A stretch of 64,000 nucleotides of DNA. It comes from Pseudarthrobacter sp. NBSH8 (GTDB taxonomy: Bacteria > Actinomycetota > Actinomycetes > Actinomycetales > Micrococcaceae). Made by a program: the position numbers and the translations under genes. Below the pieces are notes generated by a model, which saw nothing but the letters and a program-made list of their open reading frames with translations, ran no database searches and was not told where the DNA came from. Where the stretch lies: the NCBI RefSeq assembly GCF_014217545.1, contig NZ_CP043178.1:868001-932000 (forward strand), written 5' to 3'. Positions 51,479 to 60,010 of this stretch are shown one piece after another; position 1 is the stretch's first letter; each line of letters starts with the position of its first letter.

Positions 51479-52519
51479 TCATCTCTTGTTCTCTTGGGCG
51501 CTGCTCTCCCGCACGCGGAGGGTCGGTTCCAGTCTGACCGGCTCGACGATTTCGCCATCCAGCACGCGTTTCAGGAGTTGCACCGCCGTCCGCCCGATAT
51601 CCAGCATGGGCGAGACGACCGAGGACAGGGGGATGGGAAGCTCCGCGGCCAGGGAGGTGTCATTAAAACCAACCACTGCCACGTCGTCGCCGACTGTGAG
51701 GCCATGGGAGCGCAGTGCCCCCATCGCACCGATCGCCGCAAAGTCGTTGACGGCGAACAGCGCGGTCGGATGGGGTTTGCATTGAGTCAGGATATCCTCG
51801 GCCGCTTGCCGTCCTCCGGCGGTATCGAACCGGGACCAGACCACAGCGTTCCGGGGAATTTTTCCCCCCAGGGAACGCCAGCGGTTCACGAAGCCGGCCG
51901 TCCGGTCAACGGCGGTGCTTGCGTAGGGCTCGCCGGCGATCACAGCGACTTTCCGGTGTCCCTTGCTCCACAGGTGGTCAGCGACAAGCTCGCCGCCAAG
52001 GACGTCGTCGCAGGTGGCGGACGGGTAGCCCGGAACGTGGCGGTTCATGAGTACGAATGGCACCGTCCGAAGCGTCAACTCCCGCAACAGGCCAGTGTCC
52101 AGATGTGCATCACCGATGATCAGCCCGTCCACGCGCCGGGCGAGCATGGTATCCGCCTTCCGCCGTTGCTCCTCCGGGTCGTCGCGGGAGTTCATGACAA
52201 ACGTCGAATAGCCCAGCTCCGCCGCCGCCTCGTCTATGCCCTCATACATGATTGCCAGGACGAGGTCCGAAAGCCGGGGCACGATGACGCCCATGAGGCG
52301 AGTGCGCCGCGTCCGCAGACCGGCGGCTTGGGGGTCCGGGGAATATCCCCGTTTCCTTGCCAGCTCCCGGACGCGTTCTGCCGTGGCAACGGAGGCTGCC
52401 CCCCGCGCCACTTCGGAGCCAGAGTGAAGAATCCTGGACACGGTCGAGGGGTGGATGCCAAGCTCGATCGCGAGATCCTTCAAGGTGACTGTGCGGCCAC
52501 CGGCCGTGGTCTCATTCAT
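51479..52519 (-). CDS. LacI-family transcriptional repressor
   Basis: A 346-residue repressor. HTH: VTLKDLAIELGIHPSTVSRI followed by the LacI hinge region (here RERVRELARKRGYSPDPQAAGL type). The ligand domain reads GVIVPRLSDLVLAIMYEGID and ends with VGFNDTSLAAELPIPLSSV. ATG 52519 follows AGGGGAACC and removes a 32-codon upstream extension. It faces the asparaginase cluster, and two perfect LacI-type operators lie between them. Confidence 0.9.
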   Translation of the reverse strand: MNETTAGGRTVTLKDLAIELGIHPSTVSRILHSGSEVARGAASVATAERVRELARKRGYSPDPQAAGLRTRRTRLMGVIVPRLSDLVLAIMYEGIDEAAAELGYSTFVMNSRDDPEEQRRKADTMLARRVDGLIIGDAHLDTGLLRELTLRTVPFVLMNRHVPGYPSATCDDVLGGELVADHLWSKGHRKVAVIAGEPYASTAVDRTAGFVNRWRSLGGKIPRNAVVWSRFDTAGGRQAAEDILTQCKPHPTALFAVNDFAAIGAMGALRSHGLTVGDDVAVVGFNDTSLAAELPIPLSSVVSPMLDIGRTAVQLLKRVLDGEIVEPVRLEPTLRVRESSAQENKR

Positions 52520-52617
52520 TGGTTCCCCTGCCTCACCCAAAAAGTCGTCACCACCAAGACTGCCCGATAACCTACAGATCTTTGATTTGGGCCCCCTTGA
52601 CGTGCCGCACCTCACAT

Positions 52618-52623
52618 TCTATA
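52618..52623 (-). promoter_or_regulatory. Probable -10 of the lacI gene
   Basis: TATAGA on the minus strand (52623-52618). Its -35 region, about 16 bp away, falls inside the first operator, so the repressor probably limits its own synthesis. Confidence 0.4.
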
Positions 52624-52638
52624 GTAATTTCACCGCCT

Positions 52639-52654
52639 ACCCAATCGATTGGGT
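52639..52654. promoter_or_regulatory. LacI operator O1
   Basis: ACCCAATCGATTGGGT, a perfect 16-bp palindrome with the central CG of LacI/GalR sites. It overlaps the presumed lacI promoter. Confidence 0.85.
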
Positions 52655-52711
52655 TGCTGGGGTTCTGTGCAGAAGCGGCGAGTGTTCACAGCTTCGAAAC
52701 ACCCGGGAGTA

Positions 52712-52739
52712 TTTGCAGGAAACATCGTCAAGATAAATC
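52712..52739 (+). promoter_or_regulatory. Possible promoter of the asparaginase cluster
   Basis: TTTGCA (52712-52717) and TAAATC (52734-52739) with a 16-bp spacer. Transcription would start near 52746, directly before operator O2. Confidence 0.35.
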
Positions 52740-52750
52740 TTTATCCCATA

Positions 52751-52766
52751 ACCCAATCGATTGGGT
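52751..52766. promoter_or_regulatory. LacI operator O2
   Basis: A second, identical ACCCAATCGATTGGGT. Its centre is 112 bp from that of O1, which would permit looping between two repressor dimers. Position just after the presumed transcription start fits repression. Confidence 0.85.
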
Positions 52767-52804
52767 ATGCATCTGGCAACAGATGCAGGACAAACGGAGT
52801 GGAA

Positions 52805-53824
52805 ATGACTGTCATAGATTCGGTTGGCCCCCATGTGGTGCTGTTGGCCACGGGAGGAACAATATCCTCCCGTGCGTCAAAGGCCGGGGGAGCCGCCGTG
52901 GCGTCGGACAGCGGGGAGCAGGTGTTCGCCAGCATGGGGGTACCGGCCTCGCATCCGGTCCGGGTGGTCGATGTTTTCCGGAAGGGTTCATATCTGCTGA
53001 CTCTCGACGACATGATCGCCATTTGCGCCAGCATCAGGCAGGCTCTGGCCGACCCGCAGGTGCTGGGGGTCGTGGTCACCCACGGAACCGACACGATGGA
53101 GGAAACCGCCTATCTGGTTGACCTCACCCACGATGATCACCGCCCCGTGGTGTTCACCGGGGCGCAGGAGGCGGCAGACTCACCGAAACCGGACGGTCCG
53201 GCCAATCTGTCCCACGCGATCGCCGTCGCCGGTTCCCCGCAGTCCCGGGGGAAGGGCGTGCTGCTGGCATTCGCCGGAACCATCTTCCCGGCAGCCGGAG
53301 TCCGGAAGAGCCACACAACGAGGCTCGATGCTTTCGACAATCCGGATTTTGGAATCGCGGGATCGGTCTCCGACGCCGGGGATGTCAGGCTGCGGGCCGC
53401 GCGGGCAGGCCTTGCCCCGCTGCCATTGCCCGGCCCCGGGACCGGTTCCCCGCGCGTGGACCTCGTTGCTGCCTACCCCGGCGCGGATTCCACCCTCCTG
53501 CTGGCTTCCCTGCAGGCCGGGGCGGCAGGGGTTGTGCTCCAGGGGACGGGAACGGGCAACGCCAACCGCGCGCTGTGCCGGGACGTCGCTGACGCCACCG
53601 CGGCCGGCGTCGTGGTGGTGACGAGCACGCGGGTGGAGGCCGGCGCCGTCGTTCCCCGATACGGCGACGGCGGCGGTGCCGACCTGCGCGCTGCCGGTGC
53701 CATAGCGTCCGGGTTGCTAAGGCCATCCCAGTCGCTGGTCCTTCTCAGTCTCTTGCTCAGACTGGATACCCCCACCTCCCGCATTGCGGAAACCTTCGCC
53801 CGCCGGGGCGCGCGGCCTGACTAG
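52805..53824 (+). CDS. ansA: Asparaginase-family amidohydrolase
   Basis: A 339-residue type I/II asparaginase fold: LLATGGTISS with nucleophile Thr19 and GVVVTHGTDTMEETAYLVDL with the second Thr-Asp pair. No signal peptide, so cytoplasmic. Given its place before a possible imidase, half-amides such as succinamate or maleamate are conceivable substrates besides asparagine; this is inference. ATG 52805 follows GGAGTGGA. A 14-bp palindrome overlaps its stop codon. Confidence 0.87.
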   Translation: MTVIDSVGPHVVLLATGGTISSRASKAGGAAVASDSGEQVFASMGVPASHPVRVVDVFRKGSYLLTLDDMIAICASIRQALADPQVLGVVVTHGTDTMEETAYLVDLTHDDHRPVVFTGAQEAADSPKPDGPANLSHAIAVAGSPQSRGKGVLLAFAGTIFPAAGVRKSHTTRLDAFDNPDFGIAGSVSDAGDVRLRAARAGLAPLPLPGPGTGSPRVDLVAAYPGADSTLLLASLQAGAAGVVLQGTGTGNANRALCRDVADATAAGVVVVTSTRVEAGAVVPRYGDGGGADLRAAGAIASGLLRPSQSLVLLSLLLRLDTPTSRIAETFARRGARPD

Positions 53825-53837
53825 TTTCAGCTGAAAC
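53824..53837. promoter_or_regulatory. Perfect 14-bp palindrome and C/A-rich leader
   Basis: GTTTCAGCTGAAAC (53824-53837) overlaps the asparaginase stop and differs from the LacI sites. It is followed to about 53900 by a C/A-rich, G- and T-poor stretch, probably an unstructured leader for the deacetylase gene. A binding site for another regulator is possible. Confidence 0.45.
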
Positions 53838-53913
53838 CACACCCGCTCCACCAGAACCAACAACAAAACACCAACATCAAAACCTCATCAAAACGCAGTG
53901 AAAGGTTGATCCG

Positions 53914-54801
53914 ATGACCAAGGATATCCAGGTAGCTTTCGGAGTAGACGTCGACGCCGTAGCCGGCATGCTCGGCTCCTACGGCGGCGAGGACTCCCCG
54001 TGCGATATCTCCCGCGGGCTCTTCAGCGGCGAGGTCGGCGGCCCCCGGCTGCTGAAGCTCTTCAAAAAGTACGGGCTGACCACCACATGGTTCGTCCCCG
54101 GCCACTCCATCGAAACCTTCCCGGACCTGACCCGGATGATTGTGGAGGACGGCCATGAAATCGGCGTCCACGGCTATTCCCACGAGAACCCGATCGCCAT
54201 GACCCGGGAACAGGAAACGGCCATCCTCGACAAATCCATCGAGCTCATCGAGAAGGTATCCGGCCGGCGCCCCACCGGCTACGTCGCACCCTGGTGGGAG
54301 TTCTCCCCGGTCACGAACGAGATCCTGCTGGAACGCGGCATCAAGTATGACCACTCCCTCATGCACAACGATTTCGAGCCGTACTACGTGCGCGTCGGCG
54401 ACACGTGGAAGAAGATCGACTACACCAAGGATGCCGAGACCTGGATGGAGCCGCTGGTGCGCGGGCAGGAAACAGACCTCGTTGAAATCCCGGCGAACTG
54501 GTACCTCGATGACCTGCCGCCCATGATGTTCATCAAGGCGGCCCCGAACTCGCACGGCTTCGTCAACCCGCGCGACATCGAGCAGATGTGGAAAGACCAA
54601 TTCGACTGGGTCTACCGCGAAATGGACCAGGCCGTCTTCACCATGACCATCCACCCCGATGTCTCCGGCCGGCCGCAGGTGTTGCTCATGCTTGAACGCC
54701 TGATCGAGCACATCAACGGCCACGACGGCGTCAGCTGGAAGACCTTCGACCAGATCGCCGACTCCTTCCTGTCCCGCACCCCCCGAAAGGCGAGCAACTA
54801 A
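53914..54801 (+). CDS. Polysaccharide deacetylase-fold hydrolase (PgdA/cyclic imide hydrolase type)
   Basis: A 295-residue NodB-like TIM-barrel enzyme: [20 protein letters not shown] (metal-binding Asp), [33 protein letters not shown] (His ligands), [10 protein letters not shown] and [15 protein letters not shown]. No signal peptide. It closely resembles the branch containing Helicobacter pylori PgdA and cyclic imide hydrolase of Pseudomonas, in which imide ring opening or deacetylation has been reported; allantoinase PuuE is related too. In this operon ring hydrolysis of an imide is the more attractive role. Overlaps the MFS gene by 1 bp. Confidence 0.82.
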   Translation: MTKDIQVAFGVDVDAVAGMLGSYGGEDSPCDISRGLFSGEVGGPRLLKLFKKYGLTTTWFVPGHSIETFPDLTRMIVEDGHEIGVHGYSHENPIAMTREQETAILDKSIELIEKVSGRRPTGYVAPWWEFSPVTNEILLERGIKYDHSLMHNDFEPYYVRVGDTWKKIDYTKDAETWMEPLVRGQETDLVEIPANWYLDDLPPMMFIKAAPNSHGFVNPRDIEQMWKDQFDWVYREMDQAVFTMTIHPDVSGRPQVLLMLERLIEHINGHDGVSWKTFDQIADSFLSRTPRKASN

Positions 54802-56195
54802 TGTCCACTCAACAGAGCAGCGTCGACCTATCGACGCCGGCCCCCGACGAGAAACGCCGCTTTCCGGTCTTCTCCAAGCGCCACACCACCACCGCCACCG
54901 TGCTCGCACTGTTTGCCTGGACCATCGCGGTCTTCGACTACGGACTCTTCGGCACCCTGCTGCCGGCCATGCAGGAGGAATTCGGCTGGACCGCCCCTGA
55001 GGCCTACGCGATCAACACCTGGATCGCCGTCGGCACCGCCATCGTCTGTTTCGGCATCGGCCCGATCATCGACCGGCTGGGCCGCCGCAAGGGCATGATG
55101 GTCACCGTCGGCGGCACCGCCATCGTCTCCGGCCTGACCGCCCTGATTCCCACCGGCATCCCGTTCCTGAGCAACGGCCTCCTGGTCCTGATCCGGTCCT
55201 TTGGCGGACTCGGATTCTCCGAACAGGCCGTAAACGCCACCTACATGAACGAGGTGTACCAGGTCACCGAAGTGGCGGACAAGCGCAAACGCCCCGGCTT
55301 TCACTATTCCTTCATCCAGGGAGGCTGGCCGCTGGGCTTCCTGCTCGCCAGCGCCCTCGCCCTGGCCTTCCTGCCCTCACTGGGCTGGCGGGCGCTGTAC
55401 CTGATGGCCACGGTCCCGGCCGTCGTCATCGTCTGGGTCATCGCGAAGAAACTCAAGGAAACCCCGCAGTTTGAGCTGCACCACAAGCTGACGGAACTTG
55501 AGAAGGGCGGAAAGTCCGAGGAAGCGCACTCCCTCGCCCGCTCGTTCGGCGTCGAGCACTCCTCTGCTGCCCCGCTCAAGCGCATTTGGGAACCGCACCT
55601 GCGCCGGAACACGATCGTGTTCTCCCTGGCCTGGATCTTCAACTTCTTCGGCATCATGATCTTCAGCATCCTGGGCAGTTCCGTGCTGAAGAACGCCAAG
55701 GGCGTCGAACTCTCCGATGCCTTCTGGATGCTGATCGTAATCAACCTGCTCGCCTACTTCGGCTACGTTTTCCACGGCTGGCTCGGTGACAAGATCGGGC
55801 GCAAGCGCACCATCATCGGCGGCTGGATCCTCTCCGGGATCTCCTTCGCGATTATGCTCAGCCCCTTCGCCACGAGCCCGTTCCTGATCATCGTGACCTA
55901 CGGTGCCGGCCTGTTCTTCCTCGTCGGCCCCTACGCCGCAATCCAGTACTTCATGGCAGAGTGCTACCCGGTCAGCTGCCGCGCCACCGGCACCGCCTTC
56001 ATCGGCGCCATGAGCCAGCCCGGCATCATCCTCGGCGGAGCGCTGTTCACCGCGGTCGCCGCAGGATCCGGCACGGGCCCGGCCGCCCTCTGGGTAGGCG
56101 CCGTGGGCACTTTGTTCTCGGGGCTGCTGATGATTGCCGCCAAGCCTCCGGTTGAAGCCTTGCTGGAAGACCATCCGCATGAGGTCGAAGCATGA
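54801..56195 (+). CDS. MFS metabolite:proton symporter
   Basis: A 464-residue MFS carrier with 12 spans and a cytoplasmic start of 35 residues. FGIGPIIDRLGRRKG is the loop 2-3 signature; HGWLGDKIGRKRTIIGG the loop 8-9 one. It resembles the metabolite/aromatic acid:H+ symporter group. Probably imports the substrate used by the deacetylase/asparaginase pair. Start overlaps the upstream stop; its own stop overlaps the SDR start (ATGA). Confidence 0.85.
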   Translation: MSTQQSSVDLSTPAPDEKRRFPVFSKRHTTTATVLALFAWTIAVFDYGLFGTLLPAMQEEFGWTAPEAYAINTWIAVGTAIVCFGIGPIIDRLGRRKGMMVTVGGTAIVSGLTALIPTGIPFLSNGLLVLIRSFGGLGFSEQAVNATYMNEVYQVTEVADKRKRPGFHYSFIQGGWPLGFLLASALALAFLPSLGWRALYLMATVPAVVIVWVIAKKLKETPQFELHHKLTELEKGGKSEEAHSLARSFGVEHSSAAPLKRIWEPHLRRNTIVFSLAWIFNFFGIMIFSILGSSVLKNAKGVELSDAFWMLIVINLLAYFGYVFHGWLGDKIGRKRTIIGGWILSGISFAIMLSPFATSPFLIIVTYGAGLFFLVGPYAAIQYFMAECYPVSCRATGTAFIGAMSQPGIILGGALFTAVAAGSGTGPAALWVGAVGTLFSGLLMIAAKPPVEALLEDHPHEVEA

Positions 56196-56959
56196 CGCCT
56201 GATGTAAAGGTGGCCGTGATCACAGGCGCGGCCAGTGGCATCGGACGGGCCCTCGCGGTCCACTACGCCCACCGCGGCGTGCATTCGGTGATCGGCACCT
56301 TTCCTGGTGACCCGCACGACCCGGAAGAAACCCTGCGACTGGTGATGGACGCAGGCGGCCACGGTGTCATCCATGACGTGGACGTCCGCAGCACCCCGTC
56401 CGTCGATGCGTTCACCGAACGCGCCATCGACGAGTATGGCCGCCTGGACTACGCGGTTGCCAACGCGGGGGTCCTCCGCAACTCGCCTCTGGGCGAGATG
56501 ACCGATCAGCGCTGGGATGACATGCTCGACGTCGACCTTACCGGCGTGCTGCGAACCCTGCGCGCCGGCTCCACCAGAATGACCGACGGCGGAGCGATGG
56601 TCGCGGTGTCCTCGATCGCCGGCGGGGTGTACGGGTGGGAGGAGCATGCCCACTACGCCGCCGCCAAGGCCGGCGTCCTCGGGTTGATCCGCAGCGTGGC
56701 CGCCGAGCTGGGACCGCGCGGCATCCGTGCCAACGCCGTCATCCCCGGACTCATCGAGACACCGCAGTCCCTGGACCCGGTCAATTCACTTGGCCCGGAA
56801 GGGCTCCTGCGGGCCGGCAAGGACATTCCGTGGGGCCGGGTAGGGAAGCCGCAGGAGGTTGCCAGCGTGATCGGCTTCCTGACCTCCGACGACGCCGTCT
56901 ATGTCACGGGCCAATCCCTGATAGTCGACGGCGGGCTCACCATCAAGATGCGCGCCTGA
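56192..56959 (+). CDS. SDR-family NAD(P)-dependent oxidoreductase (first)
   Basis: A 255-residue classical short-chain dehydrogenase: VAVITGAASGIGRALAVHYA (cofactor loop, residues 7-26), NAGVLRNS, SSIAGGV with the catalytic Ser and HYAAAKAG with the Tyr-Lys pair; ends with the usual GQSLIVDGG. Substrate unknown. Overlaps the MFS stop by four bases, so the same message. Confidence 0.87.
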   Translation: MTPDVKVAVITGAASGIGRALAVHYAHRGVHSVIGTFPGDPHDPEETLRLVMDAGGHGVIHDVDVRSTPSVDAFTERAIDEYGRLDYAVANAGVLRNSPLGEMTDQRWDDMLDVDLTGVLRTLRAGSTRMTDGGAMVAVSSIAGGVYGWEEHAHYAAAKAGVLGLIRSVAAELGPRGIRANAVIPGLIETPQSLDPVNSLGPEGLLRAGKDIPWGRVGKPQEVASVIGFLTSDDAVYVTGQSLIVDGGLTIKMRA

Positions 56960-56980
56960 AGGAATCCCGGAAGGATACGA

Positions 56981-57703
56981 ATGAACAACCCTGAAGCCTC
57001 CCGTCATACAGCGGGCCGCGCGGTAGTGGTCACGGGCGGAGCCAGCGGCATCGGCAAGGCCATTGCCGAAGCCTTCACCGCCAATGGCGACAGAGTGGCT
57101 GTCCTCGACCGGTCCGGTGGGCCGGGAACCATCGCCGTGGACGTCTCAAACGAAGCGAGTGTGCGCGCGGCCTTCGACGCCGCCCGCGCCCAGCTCGGCA
57201 GCATCGATATTCTCGTGAACAGCGCGGGACTGCTGACGGAATCACCGTTGGAGGATATGACCCTGGCAATGTGGAACGAGACGATTGCCGTTGACCTGAC
57301 GGGGGTCTTCCTGTGCTGCCGGGAGGTGGTGGGGGAGATGCGGCAACAGAAGTGGGGCCGCATCATCAACATCGCCTCCCAGCTGGCCATCAAGGGAGGC
57401 ACCGGGCTGAGCCACTACAGCGCAGCCAAAGCCGGGGTTGTGGGACTGACCAAGGCTCTGGCCCTGGAAGCCGCGGGCGACAACGTACTGGTCAACAGCA
57501 TCGCCCCTGGCCCCATCGAGACGCCCCTGGTTGACGGTATCTCCGAAGACTGGAAAGCGGCGAAGCGTGCCGGACTCCCGCTGCTGCGCTTCGGTCGTCC
57601 GGCGGAGGTAGCCCCGACCGCGTTGCTTCTCGCCAGCGATCCTGGCGGCAACCTGTATGTCGGCCAGACGCTGGGACCAAATTCCGGCGACGTCATGCCG
57701 TAG
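56981..57703 (+). CDS. SDR-family NAD(P)-dependent oxidoreductase (second)
   Basis: A 240-residue classical SDR: VVVTGGASGIGKAIAEAFTA, NSAGLLTES, IASQLAIKGG and HYSAAKAG (catalytic Tyr-Lys). The usual ending VDGG is replaced by GPNSGDV, typical of the FabG-like catabolic group. AAGGA lies upstream of ATG 56981. Two SDRs in a row suggest successive oxidations of a hydroxy intermediate or two stereoisomers. Confidence 0.86.
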   Translation: MNNPEASRHTAGRAVVVTGGASGIGKAIAEAFTANGDRVAVLDRSGGPGTIAVDVSNEASVRAAFDAARAQLGSIDILVNSAGLLTESPLEDMTLAMWNETIAVDLTGVFLCCREVVGEMRQQKWGRIINIASQLAIKGGTGLSHYSAAKAGVVGLTKALALEAAGDNVLVNSIAPGPIETPLVDGISEDWKAAKRAGLPLLRFGRPAEVAPTALLLASDPGGNLYVGQTLGPNSGDVMP

Positions 57704-57716
57704 GAAGGAAAGCCAC

Positions 57717-58079
57717 ATGTGCGGTGCCTGCGGACGAAGCGTCGTGAGCGACCCCGTGCTGGGGTCGGTTCGAACAATACGGCAGCACCTGATCGTCGCC
57801 CAAACGATCAACAGTGCCTGCCGATCGTGGCCCGGGGTCCCGAAAGTGGCTGCCACCAGCGATGGCTGGCTGGTTTCGGGACCGACGGGGGCCACCACAG
57901 CCGTTGTGACGGTGGAAGCGCTGTGGTCCGCTGTTTTCCGCAGCAGCCCGGGAGCACGGTCTTTCCTTTCGGCCGGGGACTCACCGGCAGCAGACGTGCA
58001 GCCAGAGGATCTGTCGCGCCGGGTTTTGAATCTCGGCCACCGCATGGCGCACAACGCGGTTACGGCTCTGGGATCGTAA
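57717..58079 (+). CDS. Small CxxC protein, unknown function
   Basis: A 120-residue protein beginning MCGACGRSVVSDPVLGSV, i.e. a CxxC right at the start, then RTIRQHLIVAQTINSACRSW and DGWLVSGPTGATT. AGGAAGGAAAG is placed before ATG 57717. It appears conserved in Arthrobacter-like bacteria, but I cannot name the family; a zinc or redox site at the N-terminus would need a second cysteine pair in a partner molecule. Last gene of the LacI-associated cluster. Confidence 0.6.
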   Translation: MCGACGRSVVSDPVLGSVRTIRQHLIVAQTINSACRSWPGVPKVAATSDGWLVSGPTGATTAVVTVEALWSAVFRSSPGARSFLSAGDSPAADVQPEDLSRRVLNLGHRMAHNAVTALGS

Positions 58080-58310
58080 GAGTTGTTCAAGCCGTTCAGG
58101 ACTCGCCGCCCTGGAACGCCGGGCGCCTAACGCCAGTACGCGGACGGAAAATCGTACCGTTCGTCGCGGATACCTCGCCGCTCGGCGCATTGATAGTACG
58201 TTTGCTTATGATTTGCACCATGATTACCCAAGGTAAAGGCCCCTCTTGAGGGTCCTGCGCCACCAGATCGCTGGACACCGACGTCTTCGACAAGCAACGG
58301 GAGCAGAAAT

Positions 58311-59705
58311 ATGAGCTGGCTGGACCGTGAACGAACTATTGCCCCGCCGGGATTCAACCGCTGGCTGGTACCGCCCGCGGCGCTGGCGGTTCACCTCTGC
58401 ATCGGCCAGGCCTACGCGACCAGCGTGTATAAGACGGCACTGGTCAAGCACTTCGATGCCAGCCTGACCGAAATCGGCGTGATCTTCTCCATCGCCATCG
58501 TGATGCTGGGCCTCTCGGCCGCGATCATGGGCACCTGGGTGGACACGAACGGCCCGCGCAAGGCTATGTTCACCTCGGCCGTGTTCTGGGCCAGCGGCTT
58601 CCTGATCGGTTCGCTCGGCATCTTCAGCGGCCAGTTGTGGCTGGTCTACCTCGGCTACGGCTTCATCGGCGGCATCGGCCTGGGCATCGGCTACATCTCG
58701 CCGGTGTCCACGCTGATCAAGTGGTTCCCGGACCGACCGGGCCTGGCCACCGGCATGGCCATCATGGGCTTCGGCGGCGGCGCGCTGATCGCCAGCCCGG
58801 TGTCCACGGCGCTGTTGAAGATGTACGACCCGAACTCCGATGCCAAGGGCTGGGTGGCCAGCGGCGACTCCGTCGGCAAGCTCTTCCTGACCCTCGCGGT
58901 CATCTACCTGGCCTACATGATGTTCGGCGCCTTCACCATCAAGGTGCCCGCAGACGGCTGGAAGCCGGCCGGCTTCGACGCCTCGAAGGTCAGGAAATCC
59001 GTGCTCGTCACCACGGACAACGTCTCCGCCAAGAACGCCATCAAGACCAAGCAGTTCTGGCTGGTCTGGATCGTGCTGTTCTGCAACGTCACCGCCGGGA
59101 TCGGCATCCTGGAACAGGCCGCCCCGATGATCCAGGACTTCTTCCGCCAGTCCGACGGCGTCTCCCTGGTCAGTGCCGCCGTCGCCGCCGGCTTCGTAGG
59201 ACTGCTGTCGATCGGCAACATGGCCGGTCGTTTCGCCTGGTCCTCCACCTCGGACATCACCGGACGCAAGCGGATCTACATGGTCTACCTGGGCGTCGGC
59301 GCGGTGCTGTACACCGTCCTGGCCCTCGCCGGATCCACCACCACGGCGCTGTACGTGCTGCTGGCCTTCGTGATCATCTCCTTCTACGGCGGCGGCTTCG
59401 CCACCGTCCCCGCCTACCTGCGTGACCTCTTCGGGACCTTCCAGGTGGGTGCCATCCATGGCCGGCTCCTGACCGCCTGGTCCGCTGCCGGCATTGCCGG
59501 GCCGTTGATCGTCAACGCTTTCCTGGATGCCCAGGGCAAGCCCGGCCAGCTCACGGCAGTGTCCTATCAGCCCGCGCTGCTGACTATGGTGGCGCTGCTG
59601 GTGATTGGCTTCGTCGCGAACCTGCTGGTGAAGCCGGTGGACGCGAAGTTCCACGAACCCCGCCCCGACCGCGGGCGGTCCCAAGAACCTGCCATGGAGG
59701 CCTGA
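58311..59705 (+). CDS. OFA-family MFS transporter (oxalate/formate antiporter type)
   Basis: A 464-residue 12-span protein of the oxalate/formate antiporter family: PPAALAVHLCIGQAYATSVY, GYISPVSTLIKWFPDRPGLATGMAI in two conserved blocks and KTKQFWLVWIVLFCNV opening the second half. The extra loop around residues 175-200 is typical. Substrate may be formate, oxalate or another monocarboxylate. AT-richer sequence 58190-58240 ahead of it probably holds its promoter (TTGATA at 58190). It is followed after 1 bp by its small subunit. Confidence 0.87.
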   Translation: MSWLDRERTIAPPGFNRWLVPPAALAVHLCIGQAYATSVYKTALVKHFDASLTEIGVIFSIAIVMLGLSAAIMGTWVDTNGPRKAMFTSAVFWASGFLIGSLGIFSGQLWLVYLGYGFIGGIGLGIGYISPVSTLIKWFPDRPGLATGMAIMGFGGGALIASPVSTALLKMYDPNSDAKGWVASGDSVGKLFLTLAVIYLAYMMFGAFTIKVPADGWKPAGFDASKVRKSVLVTTDNVSAKNAIKTKQFWLVWIVLFCNVTAGIGILEQAAPMIQDFFRQSDGVSLVSAAVAAGFVGLLSIGNMAGRFAWSSTSDITGRKRIYMVYLGVGAVLYTVLALAGSTTTALYVLLAFVIISFYGGGFATVPAYLRDLFGTFQVGAIHGRLLTAWSAAGIAGPLIVNAFLDAQGKPGQLTAVSYQPALLTMVALLVIGFVANLLVKPVDAKFHEPRPDRGRSQEPAMEA

Positions 59706-59706
59706 A

Positions 59707-59850
59707 GTGAGCACTGCACACACCCCCGGCGCGAAGGCGCCTGTGAAAGCGTCCACCGGAATGTTAGCCCTGGCCTGGGCGCTGGTGGGAGTCCCGCTGG
59801 CCTACGGGATCTATCAGACCCTGACCCGCGTGGCGGCGCTGTTCGGCTAG
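59707..59850 (+). CDS. MFS transporter small subunit, 47 residues
   Basis: GTG 59707 to TAG 59848-59850. A polar N-terminus (STAHTPGAKAPVKASTG) precedes one hydrophobic helix (MLALAWALVGVPLAYGIYQT) and a short tail. This is the one-helix partner protein regularly found behind OFA transporter genes in Actinobacteria and Proteobacteria. Its single-base spacing shows translational coupling. Confidence 0.8.
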   Translation: MSTAHTPGAKAPVKASTGMLALAWALVGVPLAYGIYQTLTRVAALFG

Positions 59851-59859
59851 CCACCTGGT

Positions 59860-59879
59860 AGATGGCCGACCAGCCATCT
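59860..59879 (+). terminator. Hairpin after the OFA transporter unit
   Basis: AGATGGC (59860-59866) and GCCATCT (59873-59879) with a 6-nt loop followed by TTTGA, 10 bp after the small-subunit stop. Confidence 0.5.
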
Positions 59880-60010
59880 TTGACGGGTCAGTGTGATCCC
59901 TTGTGAACTCCCGTTCCCTGGGCCACTCTGTAGTTGTGGGCCCCGTTCCTTTTAGAGCGCGGCGGCGGACGCCTTCTGGGGACGCCCTCCGGGTCGCTGG
60001 AGAGGTAGCC

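Noticed and set aside
58224..59756. 510-codon frame on the minus strand
   Set aside because: Antisense of the OFA transporter gene; Gly/Arg/His/Asp-rich pattern typical of shadow frames.
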